Assembly (NCBI GenBank): GCA_037130455.1
Contig: JBAXSZ010000035.1
Coordinates: forward strand, 1-17,933
Reading direction: 5' to 3'
Origin: CAIMZW01 sp037130455
GTDB lineage: Bacteria > Actinomycetota > Actinomycetes > Nanopelagicales > Nanopelagicaceae
DNA length: 17,933 nucleotides
Below the pieces are notes generated by a model, which ran no database searches, had not been told where the DNA came from, and saw only the letters and a program-made list of their open reading frames with translations. The translations under genes were made by a program, and so were the position numbers. How positions within the stretch are numbered: position 1 is the stretch's first letter; each line of letters opens with the position of its first letter. Of the stretch, positions 1-8,408 are shown one piece after another.

Positions 1-1713
1 TGGAGTGCGAACAAAGTTTCCCAGGCTCGCGCTAACCTGGAAGATGATGATTTTGAAATTTCTGATACTCCGCCCTTTGAAACTCCTCTGGTCCGTCAAT
101 TCGCACCGGAAGAGGAATTGGACGAGGAAGATTTTGATGAAGAATTTACTGTGGAACTACCTCGCGAAGTTCAAAAGGTTCCCACGCAAACGGGCGCAAT
201 TAAATCCACATTGGAAAAGCCAGCCCATCAATTAATTGTTAATTCTGAAAAACCGTACATTCTGCCCTCCATGGATTTGCTCCGATCAGGTCCGCCGGCA
301 AAAGCAAAATCAAAAGCGAACGAAACTGTTGTAGCTTCGCTGACGCAAGTTTTTGAAGAGTTTGATGTTGATGCCAGAGTCACTGGTTTCATGCGCGGGC
401 CTACAGTGACCAGATATGAAGTTGAACTTGGAGTCGGCGTAAAAGTAGAAGCAATTACTGCGCTTTCTAAGAACATTGCTTATGCAGTTGCCAGCGGTGA
501 TATCCGAATTCTGTCGCCAATCCCAGGCAAGTCAGCGGTAGGCATTGAGATCCCTAATACCGACCGTGAAATAGTGGCTTTGGGCGATGTCCTTCGCTCG
601 ACCGTTGCCACGAATGATACACATCCCATGGTTGTTGCTTTAGGTAAAGATGTCGAAGGTTCTTTTATCTGCGCCAACCTAGCGAAGATGCCGCACCTAT
701 TAGTAGCCGGTGCTACTGGCGCCGGAAAATCTTCCATGATTAATTCGCTTATCGTTTCAGTATTGATGAGATCTACACCAGATGAAGTCCGTTTGGTGAT
801 GATCGATCCGAAACGCGTCGAACTCACCAGCTATGAAGGCATCCCGCATTTGATGGCGCCAATTATCACCAATCCTAAGAAAGCGGCAGATGTCCTTGCT
901 TGGGTGGTTCGTGAAATGGATATGCGCTACGACGATCTCTCCGCCTTCGGTTTTCGCCATATAGATGATTTCAATCGCGCAGTCCGTGCCGGCAAAGTTT
1001 CACTCCCCGCCGGAAGTGAACGAGTTCTAGAGCCCTACCCGTATCTCTTGATTATCATTGACGAACTTGCAGATCTAATGATGGTTGCCGCCAAAGAAGT
1101 CGAAGAGAGCATCGTCCGAATCACGCAGTTGGCCCGAGCGGCAGGCATTCACCTGGTCATTGCAACGCAACGCCCCAGTGTGGATATCGTTACCGGTTTG
1201 ATTAAAGCGAATGTGCCTTCCCGACTTTCGTTCGCCACTTCCAGCCTTACTGATTCGAGAGTTATTTTGGATTCACCAGGAGCTGAAAAATTAGTAGGGC
1301 AAGGCGACGGACTCTTCTTGCCAATGGGAGCCAGTAAAGCGGTTCGCATTCAAGGTGCGTACGTTTCCGAACGAGAAGCGGAAGCGGTGGTGAATCATGT
1401 CAAGGCGCAACTGCAACCGGTCTATCGAATCGATTTAGCGGCACCGATCAAAACCCATATCGTCGAAGATGAAATCGGCGATGACATGGAGATCTTGCTC
1501 CAGGCAGTTCAATTAGTTGTTTCGACGCAATTTGGATCAACCTCCATGTTGCAGCGAAAACTTCGAATCGGCTTTGCCAAGGCCGGACGCATGATGGACC
1601 TGATGGAGAGCCGAGGAATAGTTGGGCCGTCAGAAGGGTCCAAAGCTCGGGTCGTCCTCATTGGCCCTGAAGAAATGCCGAACGTTCTCGAACAGATTCA
1701 GGGAAACTTGTAA
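1..1713 (+). CDS. ftsK: DNA translocase FtsK, C-terminal part (5' end outside window)
   Basis: This is the hexameric ATPase that pumps DNA through the closing septum and assists terminal chromosome segregation. The frame is open from base 1, so the N-terminal membrane domain and part of the linker lie upstream. What remains is an acidic linker (to about base 230), the translocase core with Walker A GATGAGKSS (bases about 706-732) and Walker B-type LLIIIDELADLM (about 1046-1081), and ATQRPSVD (about 1162-1185). The last 65 residues form a winged-helix gamma domain (QAVQLVVSTQFGSTSMLQRK onward), which in this family reads polar DNA guide sequences. A TTG at 118 could be taken for a start, but that would leave an acidic linker as N-terminus with no ribosome binding site, and the homologous frame continues upstream. 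The family assignment is very secure. Confidence 0.96.
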   Translation, partial: WSANKVSQARANLEDDDFEISDTPPFETPLVRQFAPEEELDEEDFDEEFTVELPREVQKVPTQTGAIKSTLEKPAHQLIVNSEKPYILPSMDLLRSGPPAKAKSKANETVVASLTQVFEEFDVDARVTGFMRGPTVTRYEVELGVGVKVEAITALSKNIAYAVASGDIRILSPIPGKSAVGIEIPNTDREIVALGDVLRSTVATNDTHPMVVALGKDVEGSFICANLAKMPHLLVAGATGAGKSSMINSLIVSVLMRSTPDEVRLVMIDPKRVELTSYEGIPHLMAPIITNPKKAADVLAWVVREMDMRYDDLSAFGFRHIDDFNRAVRAGKVSLPAGSERVLEPYPYLLIIIDELADLMMVAAKEVEESIVRITQLARAAGIHLVIATQRPSVDIVTGLIKANVPSRLSFATSSLTDSRVILDSPGAEKLVGQGDGLFLPMGASKAVRIQGAYVSEREAEAVVNHVKAQLQPVYRIDLAAPIKTHIVEDEIGDDMEILLQAVQLVVSTQFGSTSMLQRKLRIGFAKAGRMMDLMESRGIVGPSEGSKARVVLIGPEEMPNVLEQIQGNL

Positions 1714-1868
1714 TTCGATTCGGTAAGTTCATTAGAACAATCGTCTAGAAGTTTACAAATCCTTCTGTTTGCAAAGAATTCACCCAAGAACTTGTTCAAG
1801 GCGCCAGATTGGTCGTACCCTTTGAACCTCACAACTTCCCAGTGAGTAACTAAAAAGAGGTCGCAAAA

Positions 1869-2621
1869 GTGTCACTTGGTTCTTCGCTTCGCCAAGCACG
1901 GCTTGATTCTGGTTACTCCATTGCGCAAATTTCCGCACAAACCCGAATTCGCCCAAATGTATTGACGGATATGGAAAATGACAATTTCAGTTCCGCTGGT
2001 GGAGTCGCATACGCGCGGGGACATATTAGGACCATTGCCCATATTGTGGGCGCCGATGCTGATGCGCTAGTCGCCGAAATGGAACAAACCACTGGTGAAT
2101 TTGATCGTCCTATGATCGATCTACTTACCGAAAATTTTGCAACTGCGCCACAACGGGAAAGACCTAAGATTAGTTACAAAGTTTTGTCAATCGTGGCTGG
2201 CTCAGTTCTTGGCTTATTGATTCTAGTTCCGGCTGTATATTCAATGATCTCCAGCGGTTCGCCCGCCAAGATCACTAGCGCTTCATCGCAAAGTTCTTTG
2301 CCTCCTACTTCAACAAGTGGCAAATCCGCTTCTGATAATCCGGTAGTTGCTACAAAGAGTTCGGATTTGTTAGTCAAAATTAAAGCTATCAATGGTTCCA
2401 CCTGGCTTGGAGTGACTGATAGTTCTGGGGTCCAAGTTTTTAATGGTCGAGTCTCCATGGGCCAAGAACAAAGTTTTACAAATAATCAGTTGCTTCGATT
2501 TGTGATTGGCAATGCTGGAGCCGTAACTTTAAATGTTAATGGTCAGGATTTAGGCGTTCCAGGCGCCGTAGGTAAAGTTATGCACCTTGAATTCGGTCCA
2601 GGATCCTCCTCTCAGGGATAA
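1869..2621 (+). CDS. RodZ-like HTH membrane protein (DUF4115)
   Basis: This 250-residue protein has the RodZ architecture. An N-terminal Xre/Cro-type helix-turn-helix spans about residues 4-70 (SLRQARLDSGYSIAQISAQT, then NFSSAGGVAYARGHIRTIA). A single membrane segment follows at about 104-127, then a Ser/Thr-rich linker at 128-160 and an extracytoplasmic DUF4115-type beta domain at about 165-250. In rod-shaped bacteria RodZ links the MreB cytoskeleton to the cell wall elongation machinery; in Actinomycetota the homologue between ftsK and rimO/pgsA is usually left as a helix-turn-helix domain protein, so the role here is inferred. The GTG start has AGAGG (1856-1860) eight bases upstream. A 155-base gap separates it from ftsK, so it may have its own promoter, though no clear one was seen. 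Confidence 0.85.
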   Translation: MSLGSSLRQARLDSGYSIAQISAQTRIRPNVLTDMENDNFSSAGGVAYARGHIRTIAHIVGADADALVAEMEQTTGEFDRPMIDLLTENFATAPQRERPKISYKVLSIVAGSVLGLLILVPAVYSMISSGSPAKITSASSQSSLPPTSTSGKSASDNPVVATKSSDLLVKIKAINGSTWLGVTDSSGVQVFNGRVSMGQEQSFTNNQLLRFVIGNAGAVTLNVNGQDLGVPGAVGKVMHLEFGPGSSSQG

Positions 2622-2680
2622 AAGCTTTAACTTCTTTTTTGACGGGCTTGGAATGAAGGCAAACCAGTAAGATTTGCACA

Positions 2681-4105
2681 ATGAACCCGACCACGCAGCA
2701 AGGCAGAACCGTTGCTTTAGTGACGCTGGGATGCGCCCGAAACGATGTTGATTCGGAAGAATTGGCCGGACGATTAGCAGCCGATGGTTGGATCCTGGTG
2801 GAAGATCCTGCCGAAGCTGAAGTTGCGGTTATCAACACCTGCGGCTTTATCGAAACCGCGAAAAAAGATTCAGTCGACGCTTTATTAGAAGCACACTCGC
2901 TTAAAGGTAACGGAAAGACACGGGCAGTCGTCGCCGTTGGATGTATGGCCGAACGTTATGGTGCCGAACTCGCATCCGCACTACCCGAAGCAGATGCAAT
3001 TCTAGGTTTTGATGATTATGCAGATATTTCTGGTCGGCTCAATGCAATTCTTAGTGGTGCATCAATCGCGGCGCATACCCCGAAAGATCGCCGCTTGCTC
3101 CTTCCTATTTCTCCAGCGGAGCGACAACCGGCGGCAGCAAGCATTGTAGATAAAATTATTTCCGAAAGCCCTGGACCGATGGGTCAAGGCGCCCGAATTT
3201 TACGCAAACGATTAAACAACTCTGCATTAGCCCCACTAAAGATTGCATCAGGTTGCGATCGACGTTGTTCTTTCTGCGCAATCCCGATGTTTCGCGGTTC
3301 ATTTATCTCCAAGCGCCCCACCGAAATATTGGATGAAGCCAGATGGTTGGCAGAGTCCGGCGTTAGTGAGATTTTCTTGGTTAGTGAAAATACAACCTCT
3401 TATGGAAAAGATTTTGGTGATTTAAAGTTAATGGAAAAACTCTTGCCGGACCTGGCCAACATCGATGGAATCGAAAGAATTAGACTTTCTTACCTTCAGC
3501 CAGCTGAAGTTCGCCCGTCGTTATTGCAAGCCATGATTTCCACTCCAAAGGTCATGCCTTACTTTGATCTCTCATTTCAACATGCCAGCGGTACTGTGTT
3601 ACGTCGTATGCGCAGATTTGGTGATGGCGAAAAATTCTTACATTTGCTTTCGCAGATCAGGGCGCTCTCTCCGAATGCCGGAATTCGATCAAATGTGATT
3701 GTCGGCTTTCCAGGAGAGACAGAGGCAGAATTTCAGGAATTAGTAGATTTTGTTTCCCTGGCCAGGTTAGATGCCATTGGCGTCTTTGGTTATTCCGATG
3801 AAGACAAGACCGAAGCCCTGGATCTAGAGAACAAAGTGGATGAAGAGGTCATTCGGCAACGAGTGGCGCAGCTGTCATCGCTGGTAGATGAGCTGGCGTT
3901 CCAGCGAGCCGAAGAGCGAATCGGAGAAAAAGTTACCGTTCTCATCGAAGATGAAGAGGCTCAAGAAGGCCGCTCCGAACATCAAGGTCCAGAAGTGGAT
4001 GGCTCAACTTTTATCATTAGTCGAACACATTTCCGTGCCGGTGAATATCTTGATGCAGTGGTCTCTGACGTTTCTGGCGCCGACTTAATAGCCACCCCAT
4101 TATGA
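2681..4105 (+). CDS. rimO: Ribosomal protein uS12 methylthiotransferase RimO
   Basis: RimO is a radical-SAM enzyme that adds a methylthio group to a conserved aspartate of ribosomal protein uS12 (S12). The N-terminal MTTase domain carries the three cluster-binding cysteines C18 (LGCARN), C54 (NTCGF) and C88 (VGCMAERY). The radical-SAM CxxxCxxC motif is GCDRRCSFC (C192, C196, C199), and a TRAM-like RNA/protein-binding domain closes the protein. The N-terminus resembles actinobacterial RimO more than the tRNA enzyme MiaB, which is the main alternative. The length of 474 residues is usual. No good ribosome binding site precedes the ATG, but TAAGAT at 2668-2673, seven bases upstream, would suit a -10 element of a leaderless transcript. 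The stop overlaps the pgsA start as ATGA. Confidence 0.93.
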   Translation: MNPTTQQGRTVALVTLGCARNDVDSEELAGRLAADGWILVEDPAEAEVAVINTCGFIETAKKDSVDALLEAHSLKGNGKTRAVVAVGCMAERYGAELASALPEADAILGFDDYADISGRLNAILSGASIAAHTPKDRRLLLPISPAERQPAAASIVDKIISESPGPMGQGARILRKRLNNSALAPLKIASGCDRRCSFCAIPMFRGSFISKRPTEILDEARWLAESGVSEIFLVSENTTSYGKDFGDLKLMEKLLPDLANIDGIERIRLSYLQPAEVRPSLLQAMISTPKVMPYFDLSFQHASGTVLRRMRRFGDGEKFLHLLSQIRALSPNAGIRSNVIVGFPGETEAEFQELVDFVSLARLDAIGVFGYSDEDKTEALDLENKVDEEVIRQRVAQLSSLVDELAFQRAEERIGEKVTVLIEDEEAQEGRSEHQGPEVDGSTFIISRTHFRAGEYLDAVVSDVSGADLIATPL

Positions 4106-4638
4106 ATATCCTCAACCTACCCAACGCCTTAACCATTTTGCGATTCTTAGCACTGCCATTTTGCGCCTATGCGCTTTTCAAAAACGGTGGCGAAGATGCA
4201 TCCTGGCAGATTATTGCTTGGGTAGGATTTTTCTTGGTAGGGCTCACTGACTTTTTCGATGGTCGCATCGCCAGATCTCGCCATCAGGTCACTAGTTTTG
4301 GAACGCTCTTGGACCCCATCGCCGACAAGGCCATGATTGGTACAGCCATGATCGGCCTGTCAATCTTGGGCAGAATGCCTTGGTGGGTTACCGTAGTAAT
4401 TATGACCCGCGAAATCGGAGTCACCATTTTAAGATTTGCCGTTTTGAAAGATGGAGTCATCCCCGCCAGTAAAGGCGGAAAACTCAAGACCATGTTTCAA
4501 GGTTTCGGAGTTGGGTTCTTTGTTCTGCCCTTGCCGCATTGGTTATACATTCCGCGAGATTTGTTTATGTCCATTGCGGTAATGCTGACCATAACCACTG
4601 GCTATGACTATTTTGTGAAAGTGCTTCGAAAGAAATGA
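4102..4638 (+). CDS. pgsA: CDP-diacylglycerol-glycerol-3-phosphate 3-phosphatidyltransferase
   Basis: This integral membrane enzyme of 178 residues makes phosphatidylglycerol phosphate, the committed step to phosphatidylglycerol and cardiolipin. The CDP-alcohol phosphotransferase signature D-x2-DG-x2-AR-x8-G-x3-D-x3-D is complete: D50, DG53-54, AR57-58, G67, D71 and D75. Several hydrophobic segments surround it. The N-terminus NLPNALTILRF is typical of PgsA. Other CDP-alcohol transferases (phosphatidylinositol phosphate synthase, cardiolipin synthase) share the signature, but the small size and the rimO-pgsA-cinA neighbourhood point to PgsA. It overlaps both neighbours by four bases (ATGA), which implies translational coupling. 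Confidence 0.92.
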   Translation: MNILNLPNALTILRFLALPFCAYALFKNGGEDASWQIIAWVGFFLVGLTDFFDGRIARSRHQVTSFGTLLDPIADKAMIGTAMIGLSILGRMPWWVTVVIMTREIGVTILRFAVLKDGVIPASKGGKLKTMFQGFGVGFFVLPLPHWLYIPRDLFMSIAVMLTITTGYDYFVKVLRKK

Positions 4639-5126
4639 CGGCGCCACAGGCAGTTGCCAACCCGCTGGCTACGGAGATCGTTAAGAAACTCAAGCGGAAA
4701 AAATCCACCCTTGCCATTGCTGAATCCATCACTGGGGGATTGCTCGCCGGCGCATTAACCGATGTGTCTGGCTCATCGGCAGTCTTTCTCGGGGGAGTCG
4801 TCAGCTATTCCGAAGCCGCCAAGAAGTCACTTCTTCACGTTCCGCAACGCATTTTGACCAAGCACACGGCCGTTTCTGAAGAAGTTGCGCTAATAATGGC
4901 CAGATCGGTCCGGGAACTTTTCGGGGCGCACTATGCAATCTCCACTACTGGGGTGGCTGGTCCTGGAAAGGCTTACGGCCTGCGCGCCGGAACTGCATGG
5001 CTAGCCATCGTTACCCCGCACCACGAAGAAACGGTCGCTCTGGCATTAAGCGGAAACCGTGCCGAAATTCGCCACGCAACTATAGAAAGCGCATTGGCAG
5101 CATTTGCGCGTATTCTTTCCTCGTGA
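4635..5126 (+). CDS. pncC: Nicotinamide-nucleotide amidase (CinA C-terminal domain type)
   Basis: A stand-alone CinA C-terminal domain of 163 residues. This family deamidates nicotinamide mononucleotide to nicotinate mononucleotide in NAD salvage. The hallmark motifs are all visible: LAIAESITGG near residues 26-35, GGVVSYS near 53-59, and TTGVAGPG in the second half. The N-terminal molybdopterin-binding domain of full-length CinA is absent, as is usual for the short actinobacterial form. It overlaps pgsA and clgR by four bases on each side, so all are probably translated from one mRNA. The competence-related name cinA is often used for such genes, but nothing here links this one to competence. 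Confidence 0.9.
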   Translation: MTAPQAVANPLATEIVKKLKRKKSTLAIAESITGGLLAGALTDVSGSSAVFLGGVVSYSEAAKKSLLHVPQRILTKHTAVSEEVALIMARSVRELFGAHYAISTTGVAGPGKAYGLRAGTAWLAIVTPHHEETVALALSGNRAEIRHATIESALAAFARILSS

Positions 5127-5392
5127 CTTTACTACGTACCCATTTAGGTAGCACCTTGCGCGGAGCTCGTACCGCCCAGGGACGCACCTTACGCGATGTG
5201 GCTAAAACCGCTCGCGTCTCCTTGGGTTATCTCTCCGAAGTTGAGCGCGGTCAAAAGGAAGCCTCATCGGAGTTATTGAATTCAATTTGTGCCGCTCTCG
5301 ATCTATCGCTCTCCACGGTTATCACCAATGCCCTAGTGGAAATCAAGAGCCTAGAAGTCCCAGTTCTTACGGTGGTTGACGACGCGGCTTAA
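5123..5392 (+). CDS. clgR: ClgR-type HTH transcriptional regulator
   Basis: A small Xre-type regulator of 89 residues, nearly all of it a helix-turn-helix domain: TLRGARTAQGRTLRDVAKTA, then RVSLGYLSEVERGQKEASSE. These are hallmark segments of ClgR, which in Actinomycetota activates clp protease, recA and stress genes. The frame is open further upstream inside pncC, but the GTG at 5123 is the better start: it overlaps the pncC stop as GTGA, like the preceding gene pairs, and gives the family's normal N-terminus. The degradation-signal alanines often found at the C-terminus of ClgR may be represented by the terminal AA. Confidence 0.88.
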   Translation: MTLLRTHLGSTLRGARTAQGRTLRDVAKTARVSLGYLSEVERGQKEASSELLNSICAALDLSLSTVITNALVEIKSLEVPVLTVVDDAA

Positions 5393-5427
5393 CGCGGGCG
5401 TTCACCGGAAAAGTTGCAAGAAAAATC

Positions 5428-5919
5428 ATGGTAACTAATCAGCGTTCCCGAACCGCGATTCTTTCTGGCGCGAAGAAAGTCATTGCCCAGGTGGGAAGTT
5501 ATGAATCTAATATGTTAGATATCGCCGAGCAGGCGCAGGTTTCTCGGGCAACGGTGTACAACCACTTTAGCGATAAAGAAGAGATGCTGATGACTTTAGT
5601 TGAATCAGAAATCCTTCGCCTCTCTGCCTTGGCAAAAAAGTCGGAAAATCCCGCCGAAGCTCTTTACTTGCTCTCTCGTGAAATATCGATCGACCCAGCA
5701 CTTCGTCGAATGGTGGAAACTGATCCATTAGATATTGCAAAGTTCGTCACCATTTCTGACCATCCATTGTGGCAATTGGCAATAGAAAAAACGAAAGAAT
5801 TCTTTACAACGGAAAATTATTCTCTAGTCATTCACTGGTTGATTGGACAGATTGCTTCGCCGTTAACCGAAGCTCAATCTCTGCGCCAATCCCATCAATT
5901 ATCGCGCGCGTTGATTTAA
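5428..5919 (+). CDS. TetR-family transcriptional regulator, short
   Basis: The first 60 residues form a TetR-type DNA-binding domain: RTAILSGAKKVIAQVGSYES, then LDIAEQAQVSRATVYNHFSD followed by KEEM. The remaining roughly 100 residues would be the ligand and dimer domain, which is short for the family (163 residues in total against about 190-220) and gives no clue to a ligand. It starts 35 bases after clgR, with only a weak purine stretch (GCAAGAAAAA) before the ATG. Its stop TAA shares a base with the ATG of the DUF3046 gene (TAATG). Its position between clgR and DUF3046 is not part of the arrangement I know from other Actinomycetota, so it may be a lineage-specific insertion. The target is unknown. 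Confidence 0.82.
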   Translation: MVTNQRSRTAILSGAKKVIAQVGSYESNMLDIAEQAQVSRATVYNHFSDKEEMLMTLVESEILRLSALAKKSENPAEALYLLSREISIDPALRRMVETDPLDIAKFVTISDHPLWQLAIEKTKEFFTTENYSLVIHWLIGQIASPLTEAQSLRQSHQLSRALI

Positions 5920-6116
5920 TGGGAATGAGAATCACTGAGCTGCGATCCCGGATAAGCGATTACTTTTCTGACGCTGATACATATAGTCGCGATACGGTTC
6001 ACTCGGAATTACGCGGTCGTACCGTCAATGAAGCGTTGGCTGCAGGCGAAGACCCGGGTGATATTTGGAAGGCAGTTGTGCAGCACAACCCAGAGATGCC
6101 AGCAAAGTATCGTTAA
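5919..6116 (+). CDS. DUF3046 family protein
   Basis: A small actinobacterial protein of unknown function, commonly found just upstream of recA. The family start MR[LI]TE and the core LRGRTVNEALAAGEDPGDIW-KAV are clear. Two starts are possible. The ATG at 5919 forms TAATG with the tetR stop and suits re-initiation. The ATG at 5925 gives the family's usual N-terminus MRITEL. They differ by two residues (65 against 63). The frame is open further upstream inside tetR, but that part has no family resemblance. The gene ends 19 bases from the convergent glpX end with no obvious terminator between them. Confidence 0.85.
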   Translation: MGMRITELRSRISDYFSDADTYSRDTVHSELRGRTVNEALAAGEDPGDIWKAVVQHNPEMPAKYR

Positions 6117-6135
6117 ATAGCGATCTTCATTGAAT

Positions 6136-7110
6136 CTAGATTAAATCTCGTTCAACTGGGTGCTCCGTTTCGATGACGCGAATTGTTTTCGATCTCGCGC
6201 GCATGACTATCGATTGAGAGACTATGCCGTGGTCGTGAAAGCGAACTCCGCGTAGAAGTTCGCCATCAGTGATTCCGGTAGCAGCAAAGAAGACGTCATC
6301 GCCTTTCACTAAATCGTTAGTGGTCAATATTTGTGTGAGATCTAGTCCAGCCGCTTTGGCGCGTTCGCGCTCGAAATCATCTCGTGGATGTAGGCGCCCT
6401 TGAATCACTCCACCTAAACATTTCATAGCACAAGCAGCAATAATTCCTTCAGGTGTGCCACCAATACCCAGCAACATATCGATGCCGGTATTTGGCCTGG
6501 CGGCCATCACCGCTCCCGCCACATCTCCATCTGAAATAAATTTAATTCTCGCACCGGCGGCACGAACTTCGCGAACGAGTTGATCATGTCTTGGGCGGTC
6601 CAGAATTACCACCGTTAATTCCGATACATCCATATGTTTTGCCTTTGCAACTTTTTTCAAGTTGTCGGCTACCGGAGCTTGAATATCGACGACGTCGGCT
6701 GCTTCCGGCCCTACGACTAATTTCTCCATATAGAAGACGGCCGACGGGTCGTACATTGTGCCTCGACCTGAAAGTGCGATCACGCTAATTGCATTATTCA
6801 TCCCCTTTGCGGCCAATGTTGTGCCATCAATGGGATCCACGGCAACGTCGCATTGCGGGGCAGAGCCATCGCCCACAATTTCGCCATTAAAGAGCATCGG
6901 GGCGTTATCTTTTTCCCCTTCACCAATAACTACGACTCCGCTCATAGAGACGGTGCCGATCATTCCTCGCATGGCATCCACGGCGGCGCCATCAGCGCCT
7001 TCTTTATCGCCCCGGCCGTTCCAACGTGCGGCAGCAATGGCGGCAGTTTCAGTGACTCGGACTAGTTCAAGGGCAAGATTGCGCGAAGGCAGGTGAGACA
7101 TCGGTGTCAT
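6136..7110 (-). CDS. glpX: Fructose-1,6-bisphosphatase class II (GlpX)
   Basis: GlpX hydrolyses fructose-1,6-bisphosphate to fructose-6-phosphate, the gluconeogenic step carried out by the class II enzyme in Actinomycetota. The metal and substrate motifs are present: GEGEKD (residues 63-68), DPIDGTT (92-98), and ISDGDVAGA and GIGGTPEGI in the second half. Its length of 324 residues is normal. The gene is reversed relative to all its neighbours and separates DUF3046 from recA. Its upstream region is shared with recA and its SOS box. No Shine-Dalgarno is visible; TAAGTT followed by six bases and then ATG suggests a leaderless transcript. A second ATG four codons in is an alternative start. Confidence 0.94.
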   Translation of the reverse strand: MTPMSHLPSRNLALELVRVTETAAIAAARWNGRGDKEGADGAAVDAMRGMIGTVSMSGVVVIGEGEKDNAPMLFNGEIVGDGSAPQCDVAVDPIDGTTLAAKGMNNAISVIALSGRGTMYDPSAVFYMEKLVVGPEAADVVDIQAPVADNLKKVAKAKHMDVSELTVVILDRPRHDQLVREVRAAGARIKFISDGDVAGAVMAARPNTGIDMLLGIGGTPEGIIAACAMKCLGGVIQGRLHPRDDFERERAKAAGLDLTQILTTNDLVKGDDVFFAATGITDGELLRGVRFHDHGIVSQSIVMRARSKTIRVIETEHPVERDLI

Positions 7111-7116
7111 ATCCGC

Positions 7117-7122
7117 AACTTA
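7117..7122 (-). promoter_or_regulatory. Candidate -10 element of leaderless glpX
   Basis: Read on the minus strand, TAAGTT (matching TAnnnT) is followed by exactly six bases and the glpX ATG, the spacing expected when transcription starts at the start codon. No convincing -35 element was seen, so this rests on spacing and on the lack of a ribosome binding site. Confidence 0.4.
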
Positions 7123-7171
7123 CCGAAGTGCGGCAGGTTTAGGCGTGTCGCCACCCCTAAAAAGGTGCTTT

Positions 7172-7185
7172 CGAACAGATGTTCG
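7172..7185 (+). promoter_or_regulatory. LexA/SOS box upstream of recA
   Basis: CGAACAGATGTTCG is a perfect CGAAC-N4-GTTCG palindrome, the consensus SOS box of Gram-positive bacteria and Actinomycetota. It lies 146 bases before the recA ATG in the glpX-recA intergenic region. A TACTCT-like -10 hexamer lies at 7188-7193, directly after it, so bound LexA would block the promoter. The recA leader would then be about 130 bases long. Confidence 0.85.
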
Positions 7186-7331
7186 GATACTCTACTCATA
7201 CCCAACCAGAGCGGTTCCACAGTTCCGTATGAGAAGCCTTCATGCCGTCAGTGGTCTTCCGTACCTTCTGGACCAGACAACGACTCGGGCTTGGTAAGAC
7301 CAAGCGGCGAGGTGAACTTAGAAAGGTTCTC

Positions 7332-8402
7332 ATGGCTATCGATAAAGAAGATCGAAAATCAGCAGATCGTACCAAAGCCTTAGATACCGCCCTTGCCCAA
7401 ATCGAGCGTCAGTTTGGAAAGGGTTCGGTCATGAAGATGGGGGATCGCGGTCCTCAGGTTGTTGAAGTTATTCCAACTGGTTCCATCGCCCTGGATATTG
7501 CCCTGGGAATTGGCGGATTGCCTCGTGGTCGAATTGTAGAAATTTACGGTCCAGAATCATCCGGTAAAACCACAGTTGCCCTGCACGCCATTGCTAATGC
7601 GCAGAAAAATGGTGGCATTGCCGCTTTCATTGATGCTGAACATGCGCTGGATCCAGAGTATGCAAAGAAATTAGGTGTAGATATTGATGCCCTTCTGGTC
7701 TCACAACCAGATACGGGCGAGCAAGCTTTAGAAATCATGGATATGTTGATCCGATCCGGCGCTTTGGACATCGTCGTCGTCGACTCCGTCGCAGCACTTG
7801 TTCCACGTGCTGAAATCGAAGGCGAAATGGGTGACTCACATATGGGTCTGCAAGCCCGATTGATGTCCCAGGCACTCCGGAAAATAACCGGTGCGCTTCA
7901 CTCGTCAAATACCACGGCAATCTTTATCAATCAGCTGCGCGACAAGATCGGCGTCTTCTTCGGAACGCCGGAAACAACCACTGGTGGAAAGGCGCTGAAG
8001 TTCTACGCCTCTATTCGTTTAGATGTTCGCCGCATTGAAACGCTTAAAGATGGCCAAGAAGCAGTTGGTAACCGGACCAGAGTTAAAGTGGTGAAAAACA
8101 AGATGGCGCCACCATTTAAGCAAGCAGAGTTCGACATTATTTACGGTGTTGGGATTTCGCGCGAAGGTTCATTGATTGACCTGGGCGTTGAAGTAGGCGT
8201 TGTAAAGAAGTCGGGCGCTTGGTACACCTACGATGGCGATCAATTGGGTCAGGGTAAAGAGAATGCCCGCTCCTTCTTGTTGGATAACCCGGATCTAGCT
8301 AACGATATTGAGAGCAAGATTCGCGCGCATTATGTACCAACGGTTATTGACCCAGCTTTAGTTGCGGCTATCGATGAAGCAACATCGGATGTGGATTTCT
8401 AG
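7332..8402 (+). CDS. recA: Recombinase RecA
   Basis: RecA forms filaments on single-stranded DNA, catalyses strand exchange in homologous recombination and triggers LexA self-cleavage. All hallmarks are present: Walker A GPESSGKT (residues 73-80), the DNA-binding loop region with EGEMGDSHMGLQAR, NQLRDKIGVFFGTPETTTGG, and KFYASIRLDVRR. The length of 356 residues is usual. The frame is open upstream to an ATG at 7242, but the ATG at 7332 is chosen because it gives the usual N-terminus (MAIDKEDRKS) and has GAAAGG at 7321-7326, five bases before it. Regulation by LexA is indicated by the upstream box; ClgR control, known for some actinobacterial recA genes, is possible but not shown here. Confidence 0.98.
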   Translation: MAIDKEDRKSADRTKALDTALAQIERQFGKGSVMKMGDRGPQVVEVIPTGSIALDIALGIGGLPRGRIVEIYGPESSGKTTVALHAIANAQKNGGIAAFIDAEHALDPEYAKKLGVDIDALLVSQPDTGEQALEIMDMLIRSGALDIVVVDSVAALVPRAEIEGEMGDSHMGLQARLMSQALRKITGALHSSNTTAIFINQLRDKIGVFFGTPETTTGGKALKFYASIRLDVRRIETLKDGQEAVGNRTRVKVVKNKMAPPFKQAEFDIIYGVGISREGSLIDLGVEVGVVKKSGAWYTYDGDQLGQGKENARSFLLDNPDLANDIESKIRAHYVPTVIDPALVAAIDEATSDVDF

Positions 8403-8408
8403 CTCCCC

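Noticed and set aside
118..1713. TTG at 118 as the start of a complete FtsK-like gene
   Set aside because: The frame is open back to base 1, there is no ribosome binding site, and FtsK proteins have a long N-terminal part, so the gene is simply cut by the window edge.
2613..2641. Terminator after the RodZ-like gene (AAAGCTTT followed by a T-run)
   Set aside because: The palindrome has no loop and only four base pairs per arm, too weak for a terminator despite the T-tract.
6758..7096. Open frames on the plus strand opposite glpX (also 6591-6788)
   Set aside because: Ser/Pro/Thr-rich shadow translations of a well-conserved minus-strand gene, with no ribosome binding site.
7242..7331. N-terminal extension of RecA from the ATG at 7242
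   Set aside because: The extension has no RecA similarity, and the ATG at 7332 has a ribosome binding site and the standard N-terminus.
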